Both the position numbers and the translations under genes were made by a program. The notes under the pieces were generated by a model. It was not told the origin of the DNA. It worked only from the letters and a program-made list of their open reading frames with translations, and made no database searches. From Paludibacter sp. (GTDB lineage Bacteria; Bacteroidota; Bacteroidia; Bacteroidales; Paludibacteraceae), in assembly GCA_027450045.1 (NCBI GenBank), contig DAIDKM010000010.1, forward strand, positions 1 through 55,964: 55,964 bases of DNA, written 5' to 3'. Shown here in pieces: positions 7,266 to 16,260 of the stretch. Numbering within the stretch: position 1 is the stretch's first letter; every line of letters starts with the position of its first letter.

Positions 7266-8450
7266 ATGATACGAACCATTCAACCTGCCAATCGATTAAA
7301 CTCCGTTAGCGAGTACTATTTCTCCACCAAGTTGAAAGAGATAGCCCAGATGAATCGCGACGGGAAAAATGTGATTAGTCTCGGCATCGGTATGCCCGAT
7401 TTGCCACCGTCGGAAGCCACGATTCAAGCATTAAAACAAGAAGCCGAAAAGCCTGATGTACATGGTTACCAGAGCTATAACGGCATTCCTGAATTGAGGG
7501 AAGCGTTCGCGCAGTGGTACAAAACATGGTTTGACGTGACACTGAATTCTGCCAATGAAATTTTGCCTTTAATGGGATCGAAAGAAGGCATCTTGCATAT
7601 CTCGCTGGCTTTTCTCAATCCCGGGGATGGTGTCCTGGTGCCTAACCCGGGCTACCCAACCTATACTTCAGTGAGCAAATTAGTGGAAGCCAATGTGATT
7701 TCGTACGATTTGGATGAAAACAATGATTGGCAGCCTGATTTTGATGCACTGGAAAAAATGGACTTATCGAACGTTAAACTCATGTGGGTCAACTACCCAA
7801 ACATGCCTACCGGCGCGAGTGCCACGCGAGAATTGTTTGATAAATTAGTGGCCTTCGGCAAAAAACATCAAATCGTTATTTGCAACGATAACCCGTATAG
7901 TTTTATCTTGAACGAAAATCATTTGAGCATTTTAGCCAGTGAAGGCGCCAAGGAAATTTGCATCGAAATGAATTCGATGAGTAAGTCGCATAACATGTCG
8001 GGATGGCGCATCGGGATGGTAGCGGCCAATGCCCAATTTATCGACTGGATAATACGTGTGAAAAGCAATATCGATTCCGGTATGTTTCGTCCGTTGCAAG
8101 TGGCTGCCGTTGCAGCATTGCACAACTCACCCGAGTGGCATCGTGCAAAAAATATCACTGTCTATGCCAAACGTCGCGTTATAGCTGAACAAATCATGCA
8201 AACACTTGGTTGCAGGTTTGATTCAAAGCAAGTTGGCATGTTTTTATGGGGACGTATCCCCGATCGTTATGCCGACGCAGGAGAACTGGCAGATGAGGTA
8301 TTATATCAAGCTAACGTATTTATTACACCCGGTTTTATTTTCGGTACTCAAGGGAAACGTTATATTCGTATTTCGCTTTGCAGTCCAAGAGCAAAATTGG
8401 AAGAAGCTTTGGAGCGTATTGAGAAGATAGGAAAAGAAAAATCAGAATAA
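7266..8450 (+). CDS. class I/II aminotransferase (aromatic amino acid type)
   Basis: PLP fold-type I aminotransferase of 394 residues. Family features are NYPNMPTG (N179), DNPYSF (D208, Y211), the PLP lysine K240 in SMSKSHNMSGWRIG, and R248. Its place between pheA and the DAHP synthase gene argues that it transaminates phenylpyruvate and 4-hydroxyphenylpyruvate to Phe and Tyr, with glutamate as donor. Substrate choice cannot be read from sequence, and an LL-diaminopimelate-type or aspartate-type relative is possible. I chose the ATG at 7266; an in-frame TTG at 7242 would add eight residues encoded within the intergenic repeat. The next gene follows after 25 bases, so it is in the same operon. 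Confidence 0.85.
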   Translation: MIRTIQPANRLNSVSEYYFSTKLKEIAQMNRDGKNVISLGIGMPDLPPSEATIQALKQEAEKPDVHGYQSYNGIPELREAFAQWYKTWFDVTLNSANEILPLMGSKEGILHISLAFLNPGDGVLVPNPGYPTYTSVSKLVEANVISYDLDENNDWQPDFDALEKMDLSNVKLMWVNYPNMPTGASATRELFDKLVAFGKKHQIVICNDNPYSFILNENHLSILASEGAKEICIEMNSMSKSHNMSGWRIGMVAANAQFIDWIIRVKSNIDSGMFRPLQVAAVAALHNSPEWHRAKNITVYAKRRVIAEQIMQTLGCRFDSKQVGMFLWGRIPDRYADAGELADEVLYQANVFITPGFIFGTQGKRYIRISLCSPRAKLEEALERIEKIGKEKSE

Positions 8451-8475
8451 CAATCATCATTAAACAGATAAAACA

Positions 8476-9537
8476 ATGGAATTACAACCAATTTACGAAC
8501 CAATTACGGAGGAGAATCGTCCGCTCGTGATTGCCGGCCCGTGCAGCGCTGAAACAGAAGAACAAACATTAGAAACAGCACGCCAATTAGCTGCAAAAGG
8601 AATTAAAATCTTTCGTGCAGGAATTTGGAAACCACGCACCAAACCCGGAGGTTTTGAAGGTGTCGGTAGCGTGGGATTACCCTGGCTGCGCCGTGTAAAA
8701 CAAGAAACCGGCATGTTGACCGCGGTAGAAGTAGCCACCGCCAAACATGTCTATGAAGCGTTAAAATATGGCGTTGATATTTTATGGATTGGAGCACGCA
8801 CCACGGCAAATCCTTTTGCTGTACAGGAAATTGCTGATGTATTGCAAGGTGTTGACATTCCCATTTTAATCAAAAATCCGGTGAATCCTGATGTTGAATT
8901 GTGGATCGGCGCTATTGAGCGGGTTTACAATGCCGGAATTCGTCGTTTGGCGGTGATTCATCGCGGATTCAGCACCTACGACAAAACGGTGTATCGCAAC
9001 ATTCCGCAATGGCACATACCTATCGAGTTGCGTCGCCGCATGCCTGAAATGCCTATTATATGCGATCCAAGTCACATCGGAGGTCGTCGCGAACTGATTG
9101 CATCCATCTCGCAACAGGCGCTCGACTTGCAATTTGAAGGGTTGATCATCGAATCGCATTGTAATCCGGACGAAGCATGGAGCGATAAGAACCAGCAAAT
9201 CACACCTGATGTGCTAGAACAAATTCTGCAACATTTGGTGGTGCGTAAGATGAATCAAACCACCGAAGACCTGTCAATTTTACGCCATCAAATTGACGAG
9301 CTGGATAATCAACTTTTAGAGGTACTGGCCAAACGATTCCGTGTATCACGCGAAATTGGCACTTATAAAAAGGAACATGGCATGCCTGTTTTACAAACCC
9401 TTCGCTATGACGAAATTCTCCATAACCGTGTAGCTCAAGCTGAATCGATCGGCATCAACGGCGACTTTATGAAAAACATTCTTGAAGCCATTCACGAAGA
9501 ATCGGTTCGGGTTCAATTGGAGTTGATTAATAAATAG
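8476..9537 (+). CDS. bifunctional DAHP synthase / chorismate mutase
   Basis: A 353-residue fusion. Residues 1 to about 255 are a type I-beta DAHP synthase: LVIAGPCSAE near 17, the IWKPRTKPGGFEG phosphate-binding region, IHRGFSTYD and CDPSHIGGRR. It condenses PEP and erythrose 4-phosphate in the first shikimate-pathway step. Residues about 260-350 are an AroQ-type chorismate mutase (LRHQIDELDNQLLEVLAKR, then IGTYKKEHGMPV), which makes prephenate for the flanking PheA and TyrA. The mutase domain may also act as allosteric sensor, as in other DAHPS-CM fusions. Same operon as its neighbours. Confidence 0.93.
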   Translation: MELQPIYEPITEENRPLVIAGPCSAETEEQTLETARQLAAKGIKIFRAGIWKPRTKPGGFEGVGSVGLPWLRRVKQETGMLTAVEVATAKHVYEALKYGVDILWIGARTTANPFAVQEIADVLQGVDIPILIKNPVNPDVELWIGAIERVYNAGIRRLAVIHRGFSTYDKTVYRNIPQWHIPIELRRRMPEMPIICDPSHIGGRRELIASISQQALDLQFEGLIIESHCNPDEAWSDKNQQITPDVLEQILQHLVVRKMNQTTEDLSILRHQIDELDNQLLEVLAKRFRVSREIGTYKKEHGMPVLQTLRYDEILHNRVAQAESIGINGDFMKNILEAIHEESVRVQLELINK

Positions 9538-9613
9538 GAAGTTACAGAATATAAGAAGATTGGTTTTGGGAAACTGAGGTCATTTTAATTAAACGGCAAT
9601 TTAACTATAAGGT

Positions 9614-10387
9614 ATGCGGATTTTAATTCTCGGAGCCGGAAAGATGGGCTCCTTTTTCACGGATGTTCTGAGTTTTCAACACGAGGTGGCCCTCTACGAT
9701 GCAGATCCTAAACGGTTGCGCTTTGTTTACAACACCATTCGTATGTCTCAACTCGATGAGGTAAAGGAGTTTGATCCCGAATTGGTGATCAATGCTGTAA
9801 CCATTAAACACACGCTAAAGGCTTTTCGCGAGGTGATCCCTTTTTTGTCGAAAGATTGCCTGTTGTCGGATATCGCTTCGGTGAAAACAGGGCTTCCGGA
9901 GTTTTACAGGAAAAGCGGGTTTCGTTTCGTTTCCTCCCATCCCATGTTTGGACCGACTTTTGCCAGTCTAAGCGATCTTTCCTCTCAAAGTGCGATTATT
10001 ATTGCCGAATCAGACCCAAAAGGAAAAACCTTCTTCAAGGAGGTTTATGGTTCACTGAAACTCTCTATTTTCGAGTATTCATTCAAAGAACACGACGAAA
10101 CAACGGCATATTCATTAGCCATTCCTTTTGCCTCTACGTTGGTTTTTGCCTCTGTAATGAAACATCAGGAAGCTCCCGGAACGACGTTTAAACGCCATTT
10201 AAGCATCGCGCATGGGTTATTGTCAGAGGATGATTACTTGTTGACAGAGATATTGTTCAACCCTTACACACCGGAACAATTGGTAAATATTCGCGAACAA
10301 CTGACTGTTTTACTCGACATTATAGAGAAAAAAGACACGAAAAAAATGCAACACTACTTGCAAAAGATACGGGAAAATATTGCATAA
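9614..10387 (+). CDS. tyrA: prephenate dehydrogenase
   Basis: Oxidatively decarboxylates prephenate to 4-hydroxyphenylpyruvate for tyrosine synthesis. The 257-residue protein begins with a Rossmann motif (LGAGKMGSFF). It has the family signatures SDIASVKTGL and SHPMFGPT, the latter with the catalytic histidine. No ACT domain is present, and it is shorter than many bacterial TyrA proteins, so feedback control may rest on pheA and the attenuator. It starts 76 bases after the fusion gene and is the last gene of the Phe/Tyr operon. It converges on the U32 gene 53 bases away with no obvious hairpin between them. Confidence 0.9.
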   Translation: MRILILGAGKMGSFFTDVLSFQHEVALYDADPKRLRFVYNTIRMSQLDEVKEFDPELVINAVTIKHTLKAFREVIPFLSKDCLLSDIASVKTGLPEFYRKSGFRFVSSHPMFGPTFASLSDLSSQSAIIIAESDPKGKTFFKEVYGSLKLSIFEYSFKEHDETTAYSLAIPFASTLVFASVMKHQEAPGTTFKRHLSIAHGLLSEDDYLLTEILFNPYTPEQLVNIREQLTVLLDIIEKKDTKKMQHYLQKIRENIA

Positions 10388-10440
10388 AGATTACTGATAG
10401 GGGAAATTCATATCATCCGGGCAGTAAATAATGCCGTTTC

Positions 10441-12276
10441 TTATTCCTTTTTTGCGACTGTAAGTTGCATTTCACAGGCAGCACAGTCAAAATGCAATTG
10501 AAATCGGTCGTGTGTTCCTACTAAGAAAAGCGGTTCGTGGAGCGGAGTTTGAGATTTTTGTTTTGGACACCAGCCTAATTCAAATTTCAAACAATACTTG
10601 GTGGTCATCACCGGTTCTTCCGGCATCAACTGACCTCCTGTTTCCAATGCCGGATCAATGGATGTAACGCCGTGACGTTCATAAAATGCACGAGCCTTTT
10701 CGTTCGATACATTTCCTAAATAACTAAGCGTTTTCTTTGGATATATACGAGCCTCTTTGACTGGATTTTGTAAAAGGATACGAGTATGTTGAAGCGCCAA
10801 CGTTTTTTCTACCTGCTCTACCATCATACGTCGCCACGTGCTTAAACGCGATGATGGAATAAACCAATGATTCGAAAGTTCGACCCGTATATCGGATAAT
10901 GAGAAAGAGGTATCGCCCAACTTTCCGAATTGTTTCGTGATATTTTGTTCGGTAGTTGCTGAGTCGCTTTTCGACAACTCTTTTTCACATGGAAGAAATA
11001 TCGTCACGGTTGAAAGGTCTTCTGCGACAACATCGAGGGCAAATCCATCAGTTGTTTCGTAAAAATGGAGACTAAGCGAAAGTGTACGTTCAGCCGATTT
11101 CTTTGCCAACAACTCTTCAAACGATTGATCAAAATTGCGATAAAGCATTGTTCCTGTTCTTACAGAAGGCATCTTGAAAGGAAATAACCGTTCTCCTTCT
11201 ACCCGATTAACCCGAAATCCGGTGAATGCACCATCCTGCGCTACAAAGCAAAGGCCATCGCCATTGTGTAACTCATCCGTTGTTTTCACTGTCAATGTGC
11301 CATGCTCTACTTTTTTTACCTGTCCGACAGGCTGTCCAATTGATTTCGGCGTTGATAACTGAACCAATCCACGATTTCGTTGATCAAAGAAATAATCGGT
11401 TGCGCCACGATGAAACGTACGTTGCGGATCCGGTTCGAAAAAGAGTTTCACTTTTCCCAAAGAGCTTTTGGAATAGCGATCCGATCCTTCCAACAAACTG
11501 TCCAAACGTTGACGATAATAAGCAGTGACATTCTTTACATAGCTCATCTCCTTCAATCGCCCTTCTATTTTGAAAGAAGAAACGCCTGCGTCCATTAATG
11601 CAGCTAAATGAGTCGAATAATCAAGATCTTTAAGTGATAGAAAATGACTCTCGTCACGTAACATCTTTCCATCGGCATCTTCCAGACGATACGGCAAACG
11701 GCATAACTGGGCACATTCGCCCCGATTGGCGCTTCGACCACGCAATGCCTGACTTGCATAACACTGCCCGCTATATGATACACACAAAGCTCCGTGTACA
11801 AAGCTCTCTATCTTAGCGGAAGTTTGAGAAGCAATAGTGCGGATTTGTTCCAACGAAAGTTCCCGAGCCAAGACTATCTGCGAAAAACCGGCACTTTCTA
11901 AGAATTGTACCTTTTCTATTGTCCGGTTATCCATTTGAGTGCTTGCATGTAACGCAATGGGAGGCAACGAAAGTTCAAGAAGTCCCATATCCTGAAGGAT
12001 CAATGCATCGGCGCCTGCCTCATACAACTGCCAAACCATACGTTCAGCTAAAGTCAACTCACTATCCGTCAGGATAGTGTTCACCGCGACATATATTTTG
12101 GCACGAAACCGATGCGCATAAGCAACTAATCGGGAAATGTCTTCCACTGCATTACCGGCAGCAGCGCGCGCACTGAACTGTGGCGCACCGATATAAACGG
12201 CATCCGCTCCATGATTGATCGCTTCTATTCCGATATCGGCTGTTTTGGCAGGGGCCAGTAATTCAATTTCACGCAT
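10441..12276 (-). CDS. U32 peptidase-family protein, RlhA-like
   Basis: A 611-residue member of the U32 'peptidase' family, whose characterised E. coli members (RlhA, TrhP) hydroxylate pyrimidines in rRNA or tRNA. The N-terminal TIM-barrel-like part begins MREIELLAPAKTADIGIEAI. The cysteine-rich motif (CVSYSGQCYASQ, then GECAQLCRLPY) supplies likely ligands for an iron-sulfur cluster. The C-terminal extension, with the DUF3656-type region, and the length favour the RlhA branch (23S rRNA C2501 hydroxylation) over the shorter TrhP. The branch assignment is by length and layout only. A -7 box lies 32 bases upstream. Confidence 0.8.
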   Translation of the reverse strand: MREIELLAPAKTADIGIEAINHGADAVYIGAPQFSARAAAGNAVEDISRLVAYAHRFRAKIYVAVNTILTDSELTLAERMVWQLYEAGADALILQDMGLLELSLPPIALHASTQMDNRTIEKVQFLESAGFSQIVLARELSLEQIRTIASQTSAKIESFVHGALCVSYSGQCYASQALRGRSANRGECAQLCRLPYRLEDADGKMLRDESHFLSLKDLDYSTHLAALMDAGVSSFKIEGRLKEMSYVKNVTAYYRQRLDSLLEGSDRYSKSSLGKVKLFFEPDPQRTFHRGATDYFFDQRNRGLVQLSTPKSIGQPVGQVKKVEHGTLTVKTTDELHNGDGLCFVAQDGAFTGFRVNRVEGERLFPFKMPSVRTGTMLYRNFDQSFEELLAKKSAERTLSLSLHFYETTDGFALDVVAEDLSTVTIFLPCEKELSKSDSATTEQNITKQFGKLGDTSFSLSDIRVELSNHWFIPSSRLSTWRRMMVEQVEKTLALQHTRILLQNPVKEARIYPKKTLSYLGNVSNEKARAFYERHGVTSIDPALETGGQLMPEEPVMTTKYCLKFELGWCPKQKSQTPLHEPLFLVGTHDRFQLHFDCAACEMQLTVAKKE

Positions 12277-12307
12277 GATGTAGAGATAGTTGAATGAGAA
12301 ACTGAGA

Positions 12308-12315
12308 CAAAGATA
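12308..12315 (-). promoter_or_regulatory. -7 element of the U32 gene
   Basis: TATCTTTG on the minus strand matches the Bacteroidota -7 box, placed between the tRNA-Phe terminator and the U32 start. No good -33 element is visible. Confidence 0.5.
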
Positions 12316-12343
12316 ATACGCAGGTCGTCTTTTCTATAAACGA

Positions 12344-12378
12344 AAAAGCGAAAACATCGGAAAGATATTTTCGCTTTT
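12344..12378 (-). terminator. terminator of tRNA-Phe
   Basis: An 11-bp stem (AAAAGCGAAAA at 12344-12354 with its complement at 12368-12378) has a 13-base loop. On the minus strand it ends in a T-rich tract, directly downstream of the tRNA. Confidence 0.75.
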
Positions 12379-12385
12379 AAGGATG

Positions 12386-12458
12386 TGGTACCACCAGGAA
12401 TCGAACCGGGGACACAAGGATTTTCAGTCCTTTGCTCTACCAACTGAGCTATGGTACC
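12386..12458 (-). tRNA. tRNA-Phe (GAA)
   Basis: The 73-base cloverleaf reads on the minus strand: acceptor GGTACCA/TGGTACC, D-arm GCTC/GAGC, anticodon loop CTGAAAA (anticodon GAA) on an AAGGA/TCCTT stem, and T-arm with TTCGATT loop. The T-stem CCCGG/CCTGG has one C-U mismatch in the middle. CCA is not encoded. It has its own promoter and terminator. This is one of the two tRNA species whose charging would be sensed by the attenuator 6 kb away. Confidence 0.95.
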
Positions 12459-12476
12459 ATAGCCGATTTGCGGTTG

Positions 12477-12507
12477 CAAAGGTAAAGAAAAATCCCAAAC
12501 TGCCAAA
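12477..12507 (-). promoter_or_regulatory. promoter of tRNA-Phe
   Basis: On the minus strand TTTG (about 12504-12507) is followed after 19 bases by TACCTTTG (12484-12477), a full Bacteroidota consensus promoter 19 bases before the tRNA. Confidence 0.85.
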
Positions 12508-12602
12508 ACAAAGCCGCTCTTTTTTCAACTATGACGACTAAAATTTGATATTGCAAGTAGTTCCGAATTGTTTAGACGGCTAAAAATCAATGTCAGGAGA
12601 AA

Positions 12603-13664
12603 TTATTTAGCTGCTTTTCCCTTGAATGAATCAGGCATGAACGCATCCAATGCCTTAGTAGGTTTGCCGTCATTCCCCCAGCAACTTAAACTGTATCCGC
12701 TCCAATTCTGAGCGCCTTCCGGTTCCCAATAAACTACTCCAAGGCCCTTATGATTAGGCACTTCTTTTACTTTCTCAATGACAGCTTTTAGCATATCGTA
12801 TGTGTTTTGTGGATGATCAGCTTCGCCTCCCACTTCTACCACCATTACTTCTTTGCCATAACGTTTTACCATATCATCTAAATTTTTCCCCAAATCGTCG
12901 ATGGTGGCTTTGTAATCCGTACCCAACCAAAAAGGATAATAGGAAGCGCCAATAATGTCATAATGAACGCCATACTTGGTGGCATTATCGAAGAATGTTC
13001 TGAATCGTTGATTGTTATTTCCTTGATCGAGATGAATAATCACTTTTGTGGAAGGATCCACTTTTTTGGTAGCTTTATATCCTGCATTGAGCAATTGAGC
13101 CAACTGATTCCAATGAGCTGTGCTGCCATCAGGCCATAACATACCGCCCGTTATTTCATTGCCAACCTGAACCCATTGAGGAACTATTCCAACTGATTTG
13201 AGAGTATCCAGCACATCAAACGTATGCCGGTAAACATCCTTGACTAATTTTGGAAACGGATCATTTGCCCAAGCAGCTGGCTTGTTCTGTTTTTGAGGAT
13301 CTGCCCACGAATCACTATAGTGGAAATCAATCAATATACGCATACCCATCTTCTTGGCCCGTAATGCCATCTCAACCACATCAGCTTTGCTACAATGACC
13401 CGAACGGGGATCGTTTGACGGATTCACCCACACACGGAGTCGAACTGTATTGATGCCATGATCTTTCAAAATAACCAAACAGTTTTTTTGAACGCCATCA
13501 GTGCCATAAAACTTATATCCGGTGGCTTCCATTTGCTGCAACCACCCAATATCGGCGCCTCTCACAAATTGCGCATTGATTTCATTTGAAAAAAGGAACG
13601 AAAACAAGGTCAATCCAACCCAAATAATGCTTCGTAATGGAAGCTCTAACCAAGATCTTTTCAT
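12603..13664 (-). CDS. arabinogalactan endo-beta-1,4-galactanase (GH53)
   Basis: Secreted glycoside hydrolase that cleaves beta-1,4-galactan side chains of pectin. A hydrophobic leader (residues about 13-31, ending NEINAQ) fits export. The GH53 domain fills the rest of the 353 residues: RGADIGWLQQMEATG, NTVRLRVWVNP, LIDFHYSDSWADP, the acid/base glutamate in QVGNEITGGMLWP, and the nucleophile glutamate in MVVEVGGE. The end (VYWEPEGAQNWSGYSLSCW) is also typical. No SusC/D pair is adjacent, so it may act with the pectinesterase 17 kb away, both being pectin-directed. A TATCTTTG -7 box lies at 13780-13787 (minus). Confidence 0.9.
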   Translation of the reverse strand: MKRSWLELPLRSIIWVGLTLFSFLFSNEINAQFVRGADIGWLQQMEATGYKFYGTDGVQKNCLVILKDHGINTVRLRVWVNPSNDPRSGHCSKADVVEMALRAKKMGMRILIDFHYSDSWADPQKQNKPAAWANDPFPKLVKDVYRHTFDVLDTLKSVGIVPQWVQVGNEITGGMLWPDGSTAHWNQLAQLLNAGYKATKKVDPSTKVIIHLDQGNNNQRFRTFFDNATKYGVHYDIIGASYYPFWLGTDYKATIDDLGKNLDDMVKRYGKEVMVVEVGGEADHPQNTYDMLKAVIEKVKEVPNHKGLGVVYWEPEGAQNWSGYSLSCWGNDGKPTKALDAFMPDSFKGKAAK

Positions 13665-13872
13665 GTCGTAAAGTGTTGATTAAATAATTAATAGACAAAT
13701 ATTAATACTAAAATTCAAAGCAATGGAGTTATTTTCACCAGTGGTTATTGGCGTTCAATAAACGTGTGAATATTTGAAGCAAAGATAACTGATAATTGGA
13801 CATCCTAACACGTCAACAATATTTCATCTAAATTATTACGCGATGTGGGGAAAGGTGGAGAGATAAATTCAT

Positions 13873-13920
13873 AAAAAAAGAAATTCTCAACAGTTGTAAG
13901 TAAACACGTTGAGAATTTCT
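13873..13920 (-). terminator. terminator of tRNA-Arg
   Basis: A 13-bp stem (AGAAATTCTCAAC at 13879-13891 with its complement at 13908-13920) is followed on the minus strand by seven T. It lies six bases beyond the tRNA 3' end. Confidence 0.85.
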
Positions 13921-13925
13921 TGAAG

Positions 13926-13999
13926 TGACCCCGACAGGATTCAAACCTGTAACCTTCTGATCCGTAGTCAGATGCTCTATTCAGTTGAGCCACGGGGCC
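13926..13999 (-). tRNA. tRNA-Arg (ACG)
   Basis: The 74-base cloverleaf on the minus strand has acceptor GGCCCCG/CGGGGTC, D-arm GCTC/GAGC, anticodon loop CTACGGA (anticodon ACG, wobble inosine expected) on TCTGA/TCAGA, and T-arm ACAGG/CCTGT with loop TTTGAAT. CCA is not encoded. It has its own promoter and terminator. Confidence 0.95.
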
Positions 14000-14014
14000 T
14001 TATTTTTGCGACTG

Positions 14015-14046
14015 CAAAGGTAAAGCAAAAGTTCCAATTGTACAAA
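14015..14046 (-). promoter_or_regulatory. promoter of tRNA-Arg
   Basis: Minus-strand TTTG (14046-14043), 20 bases, then TACCTTTG (14022-14015), 16 bases before the tRNA. The same -7 octamer is used by tRNA-Phe. Confidence 0.8.
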
Positions 14047-14099
14047 CTTTCTGTGGTCTATTTTGGGAAATATTTTACTAACTACCTTAGAAGAATAAA

Positions 14100-14819
14100 T
14101 TAGAAGATGGCTAACAGATCATTCATGCCCAAAAATCCCTTTTTATTGTGAGCAAATTCGGCTGCTAACACCGCTCCCAAGGCAAATCCACGACGACTTT
14201 TGGCATCATGTTTAATGCTTATGGAGTCCATCTCAGATTCATAAATCACTTCGTGAATGCCAGGAACATTTCCCTCGCGAACAGATGTGATGGCCAATTG
14301 GTTGGCCTGTTGTTCTGCTTCTTTCACCCAGATTGATTTTCGATCAAGTTCTTTTAAAATGATTTCTGCCAACGTAATGGCAGTTCCGCTCGGGGCATCG
14401 AGCTTTTGGGTGTGATGCACCTCGACCATGCGTACATTGTAATCGCTGAATGGATTCATCAGTTTAGCCAAATGGCGATTGAGTGCAAAAAAGAGATTGA
14501 CTCCTAGACTGAAATTTGACGACCAAAACAGGGTGCCATTGGTTGCTTCCATTTCTTGACGTATAACAGGAAGTTGTTCTGCCCATCCTGTGGTGCCACA
14601 GACCACTGGAATACCCTCTTCAAAACAACGGTGAAGGTTTGCAACTACAGCATCTGGCCGGGTAAATTCGATGGCAACGTTAGCGCTACGAAACGCGGGA
14701 GAATCAAACGTGTCATTTGTTGTTAAATCGATGATGGCAACAATTTTATGACCTCGTTGCAGGGCAATATTCTCAATTTCGTGCCCCATTTTTCCATATC
14801 CGATTAGTGCAATGTTCAT
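14100..14819 (-). CDS. dapB: 4-hydroxy-tetrahydrodipicolinate reductase
   Basis: Reduces 4-hydroxy-tetrahydrodipicolinate with NAD(P)H in the lysine and diaminopimelate pathway. The 239-residue protein is shorter than the about 270 of E. coli but normal for Bacteroidota. Motifs are GYGKMG at the N-terminus (nucleotide binding), VVCGTTGW, SSNFSLGVNLF, and the catalytic VEVHHTQKLDAPSGTA with the paired histidines and lysine. It starts 12 bases downstream of the histidine kinase gene on the same strand, so the two are probably cotranscribed. No other dap gene is in the window. Confidence 0.94.
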   Translation of the reverse strand: MNIALIGYGKMGHEIENIALQRGHKIVAIIDLTTNDTFDSPAFRSANVAIEFTRPDAVVANLHRCFEEGIPVVCGTTGWAEQLPVIRQEMEATNGTLFWSSNFSLGVNLFFALNRHLAKLMNPFSDYNVRMVEVHHTQKLDAPSGTAITLAEIILKELDRKSIWVKEAEQQANQLAITSVREGNVPGIHEVIYESEMDSISIKHDAKSRRGFALGAVLAAEFAHNKKGFLGMNDLLAIF

Positions 14820-14831
14820 ATTTATAGTAGT

Positions 14832-15980
14832 TTAATTGGTTTTTTGCAAGGCAATTCTAAAAATAGTGCCTTGATTTATTTCTGATTGTTTGACATAGAT
14901 TTTTCCCTGATGATATTCTTCGATGATGCGTTTAGCTAATGAAAGACCCAGCCCCCACCCTCTTTTTTTTGTAGTAAATCCCGGATTAAAAATGGTTCTG
15001 AAAAGGTGTTTTGCCATTCCTTTGCCGGTATCTTGCACATCAATCAGGTAAAAATGGCTGTTTTCAGTCAGCGTGATGGTAATTTTTCCGCTCCCGTTCA
15101 TGGCGTCGATGGCATTTTTACACAAATTTTCGATCACCCATTCAAACAACGGCACATTGATTGCAGCTTCCGCGGTGTCGGGTAATTGTTGTTTTACTTC
15201 AATGACCACTTTGTTTGAAATACGATTGCGCATGTAGGTTATGGCGCCATCAAGCGCATCCATTATCGGGATGGCGATAAGTTCGGGCTTTGAACCAATT
15301 TTAGAAAAACGCTCGGCAATGGTTTTTAGTCGTTTGATATCTTTCTCCATTTCGGGCAAGAGCATGTCGTCAGGGAATCGCGTTTTCAGCAATTCAATCC
15401 AAGCCATCAGTGATGAAATCGGAGTGCCGAGTTGGTGTGCTGTTTCTTTGGAAAGACCTACCCAAACTTGATTTTGTTCGGCTTTTTTTGTTCCTGAGAA
15501 TGCCCAAAAAGAAACAAGAATAAACAATGCGATTACCCCTAATTGGATATAGGGAAAGTAAGCTAATTCTTTGATTAAATATGAATCATCGTAGTATATG
15601 TATTGTTTTGTATGTTGATCAATATCAATTTCAATGGGAGGATGTTTGTGTTTTAAACGTGCAATAGTTGCTTCGCGAAAGGCCTGTAGATTTGTTTTAG
15701 GTTCTCGAATGTTGCGTGAAGTAATAAAATGATCCTGGCTATCAACCATAACCACAGGGATGGTCGTATTTCCTTCCAATACATGCATGATGAGAGTTAA
15801 ATCGGCATCACCTTCAGCATGTGCCACTAAACGAGTCGCATCAGCCCAAATTTCTATTTTTTGCCGTTCTTCATTCGCCAATTGATTGACCAACCGATTG
15901 GTAAAAAAAAGCGACACCAATGCAATGGTCGATGCAATAGCGATGAATGTCAATCGAAGGTGTATTGGTTTAGTTAGCAT
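14832..15980 (-). CDS. sensor histidine kinase (membrane-bound)
   Basis: A 382-residue kinase with TM1 at about 8-30, an extracytoplasmic region of about 100 residues, and TM2 at about 142-165 (FPYIQLGVIALFILVSFWAF). Phospho-acceptor box: SKETAHQLGTPISSL. ATPase domain: ENLCKNAIDAM (N box), DTGKGMAKH (G1) and GWGLGLSLAKRIIEEYH (G2). The sensed signal is unknown, and no response regulator gene lies next to it, so its partner is elsewhere. It is cotranscribed with dapB. A candidate -7 box TATATTTG lies about 110 bases upstream (16095-16088). Confidence 0.85.
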   Translation of the reverse strand: MLTKPIHLRLTFIAIASTIALVSLFFTNRLVNQLANEERQKIEIWADATRLVAHAEGDADLTLIMHVLEGNTTIPVVMVDSQDHFITSRNIREPKTNLQAFREATIARLKHKHPPIEIDIDQHTKQYIYYDDSYLIKELAYFPYIQLGVIALFILVSFWAFSGTKKAEQNQVWVGLSKETAHQLGTPISSLMAWIELLKTRFPDDMLLPEMEKDIKRLKTIAERFSKIGSKPELIAIPIMDALDGAITYMRNRISNKVVIEVKQQLPDTAEAAINVPLFEWVIENLCKNAIDAMNGSGKITITLTENSHFYLIDVQDTGKGMAKHLFRTIFNPGFTTKKRGWGLGLSLAKRIIEEYHQGKIYVKQSEINQGTIFRIALQKTN

Positions 15981-16087
15981 GTGAAAAGTTTTGGGTGCTG
16001 TTCTTTACTCACATCAATTGCTTTTCGTTCTTTGTTCGAATAGTGGCAGGTCTTGATCCGTTAAATAGAGATGTATTTTTTCGACAA

Positions 16088-16095
16088 CAAATATA
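16088..16095 (-). promoter_or_regulatory. candidate -7 element of the histidine kinase gene
   Basis: TATATTTG on the minus strand in the 392-base divergent gap 15981-16372. Apart from this box and the plus-strand box at 16261, I see nothing recognisable in the gap. Confidence 0.4.
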
Positions 16096-16260
16096 GGATA
16101 TTTTTAGCGATGATAATGGAACCATGATTATTTATGTGTGTTAGTTCATGTCAAATCTTTCATTTTTTAGATTTTAAAAAAAGCAATCAGGTATGACATA
16201 AATAACAAACAATGTACAAAGGTTGCTCTTTTGCATAGAATGTTCATGAGGAATTTCTTT

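Noticed and set aside
12386-12458. tRNA-Phe as a functional partner placed next to the Phe attenuator
   Set aside because: The gene is 6 kb away, on the other strand, with its own promoter and terminator; proximity is probably chance.
12225-12506. Minus-strand ORF of 93 codons
   Set aside because: It spans tRNA-Phe with its promoter and terminator.
13805-13993. Minus-strand ORF of 62 codons
   Set aside because: It is the translation of tRNA-Arg(ACG) and its terminator; such spurious peptides are common over tRNA genes.
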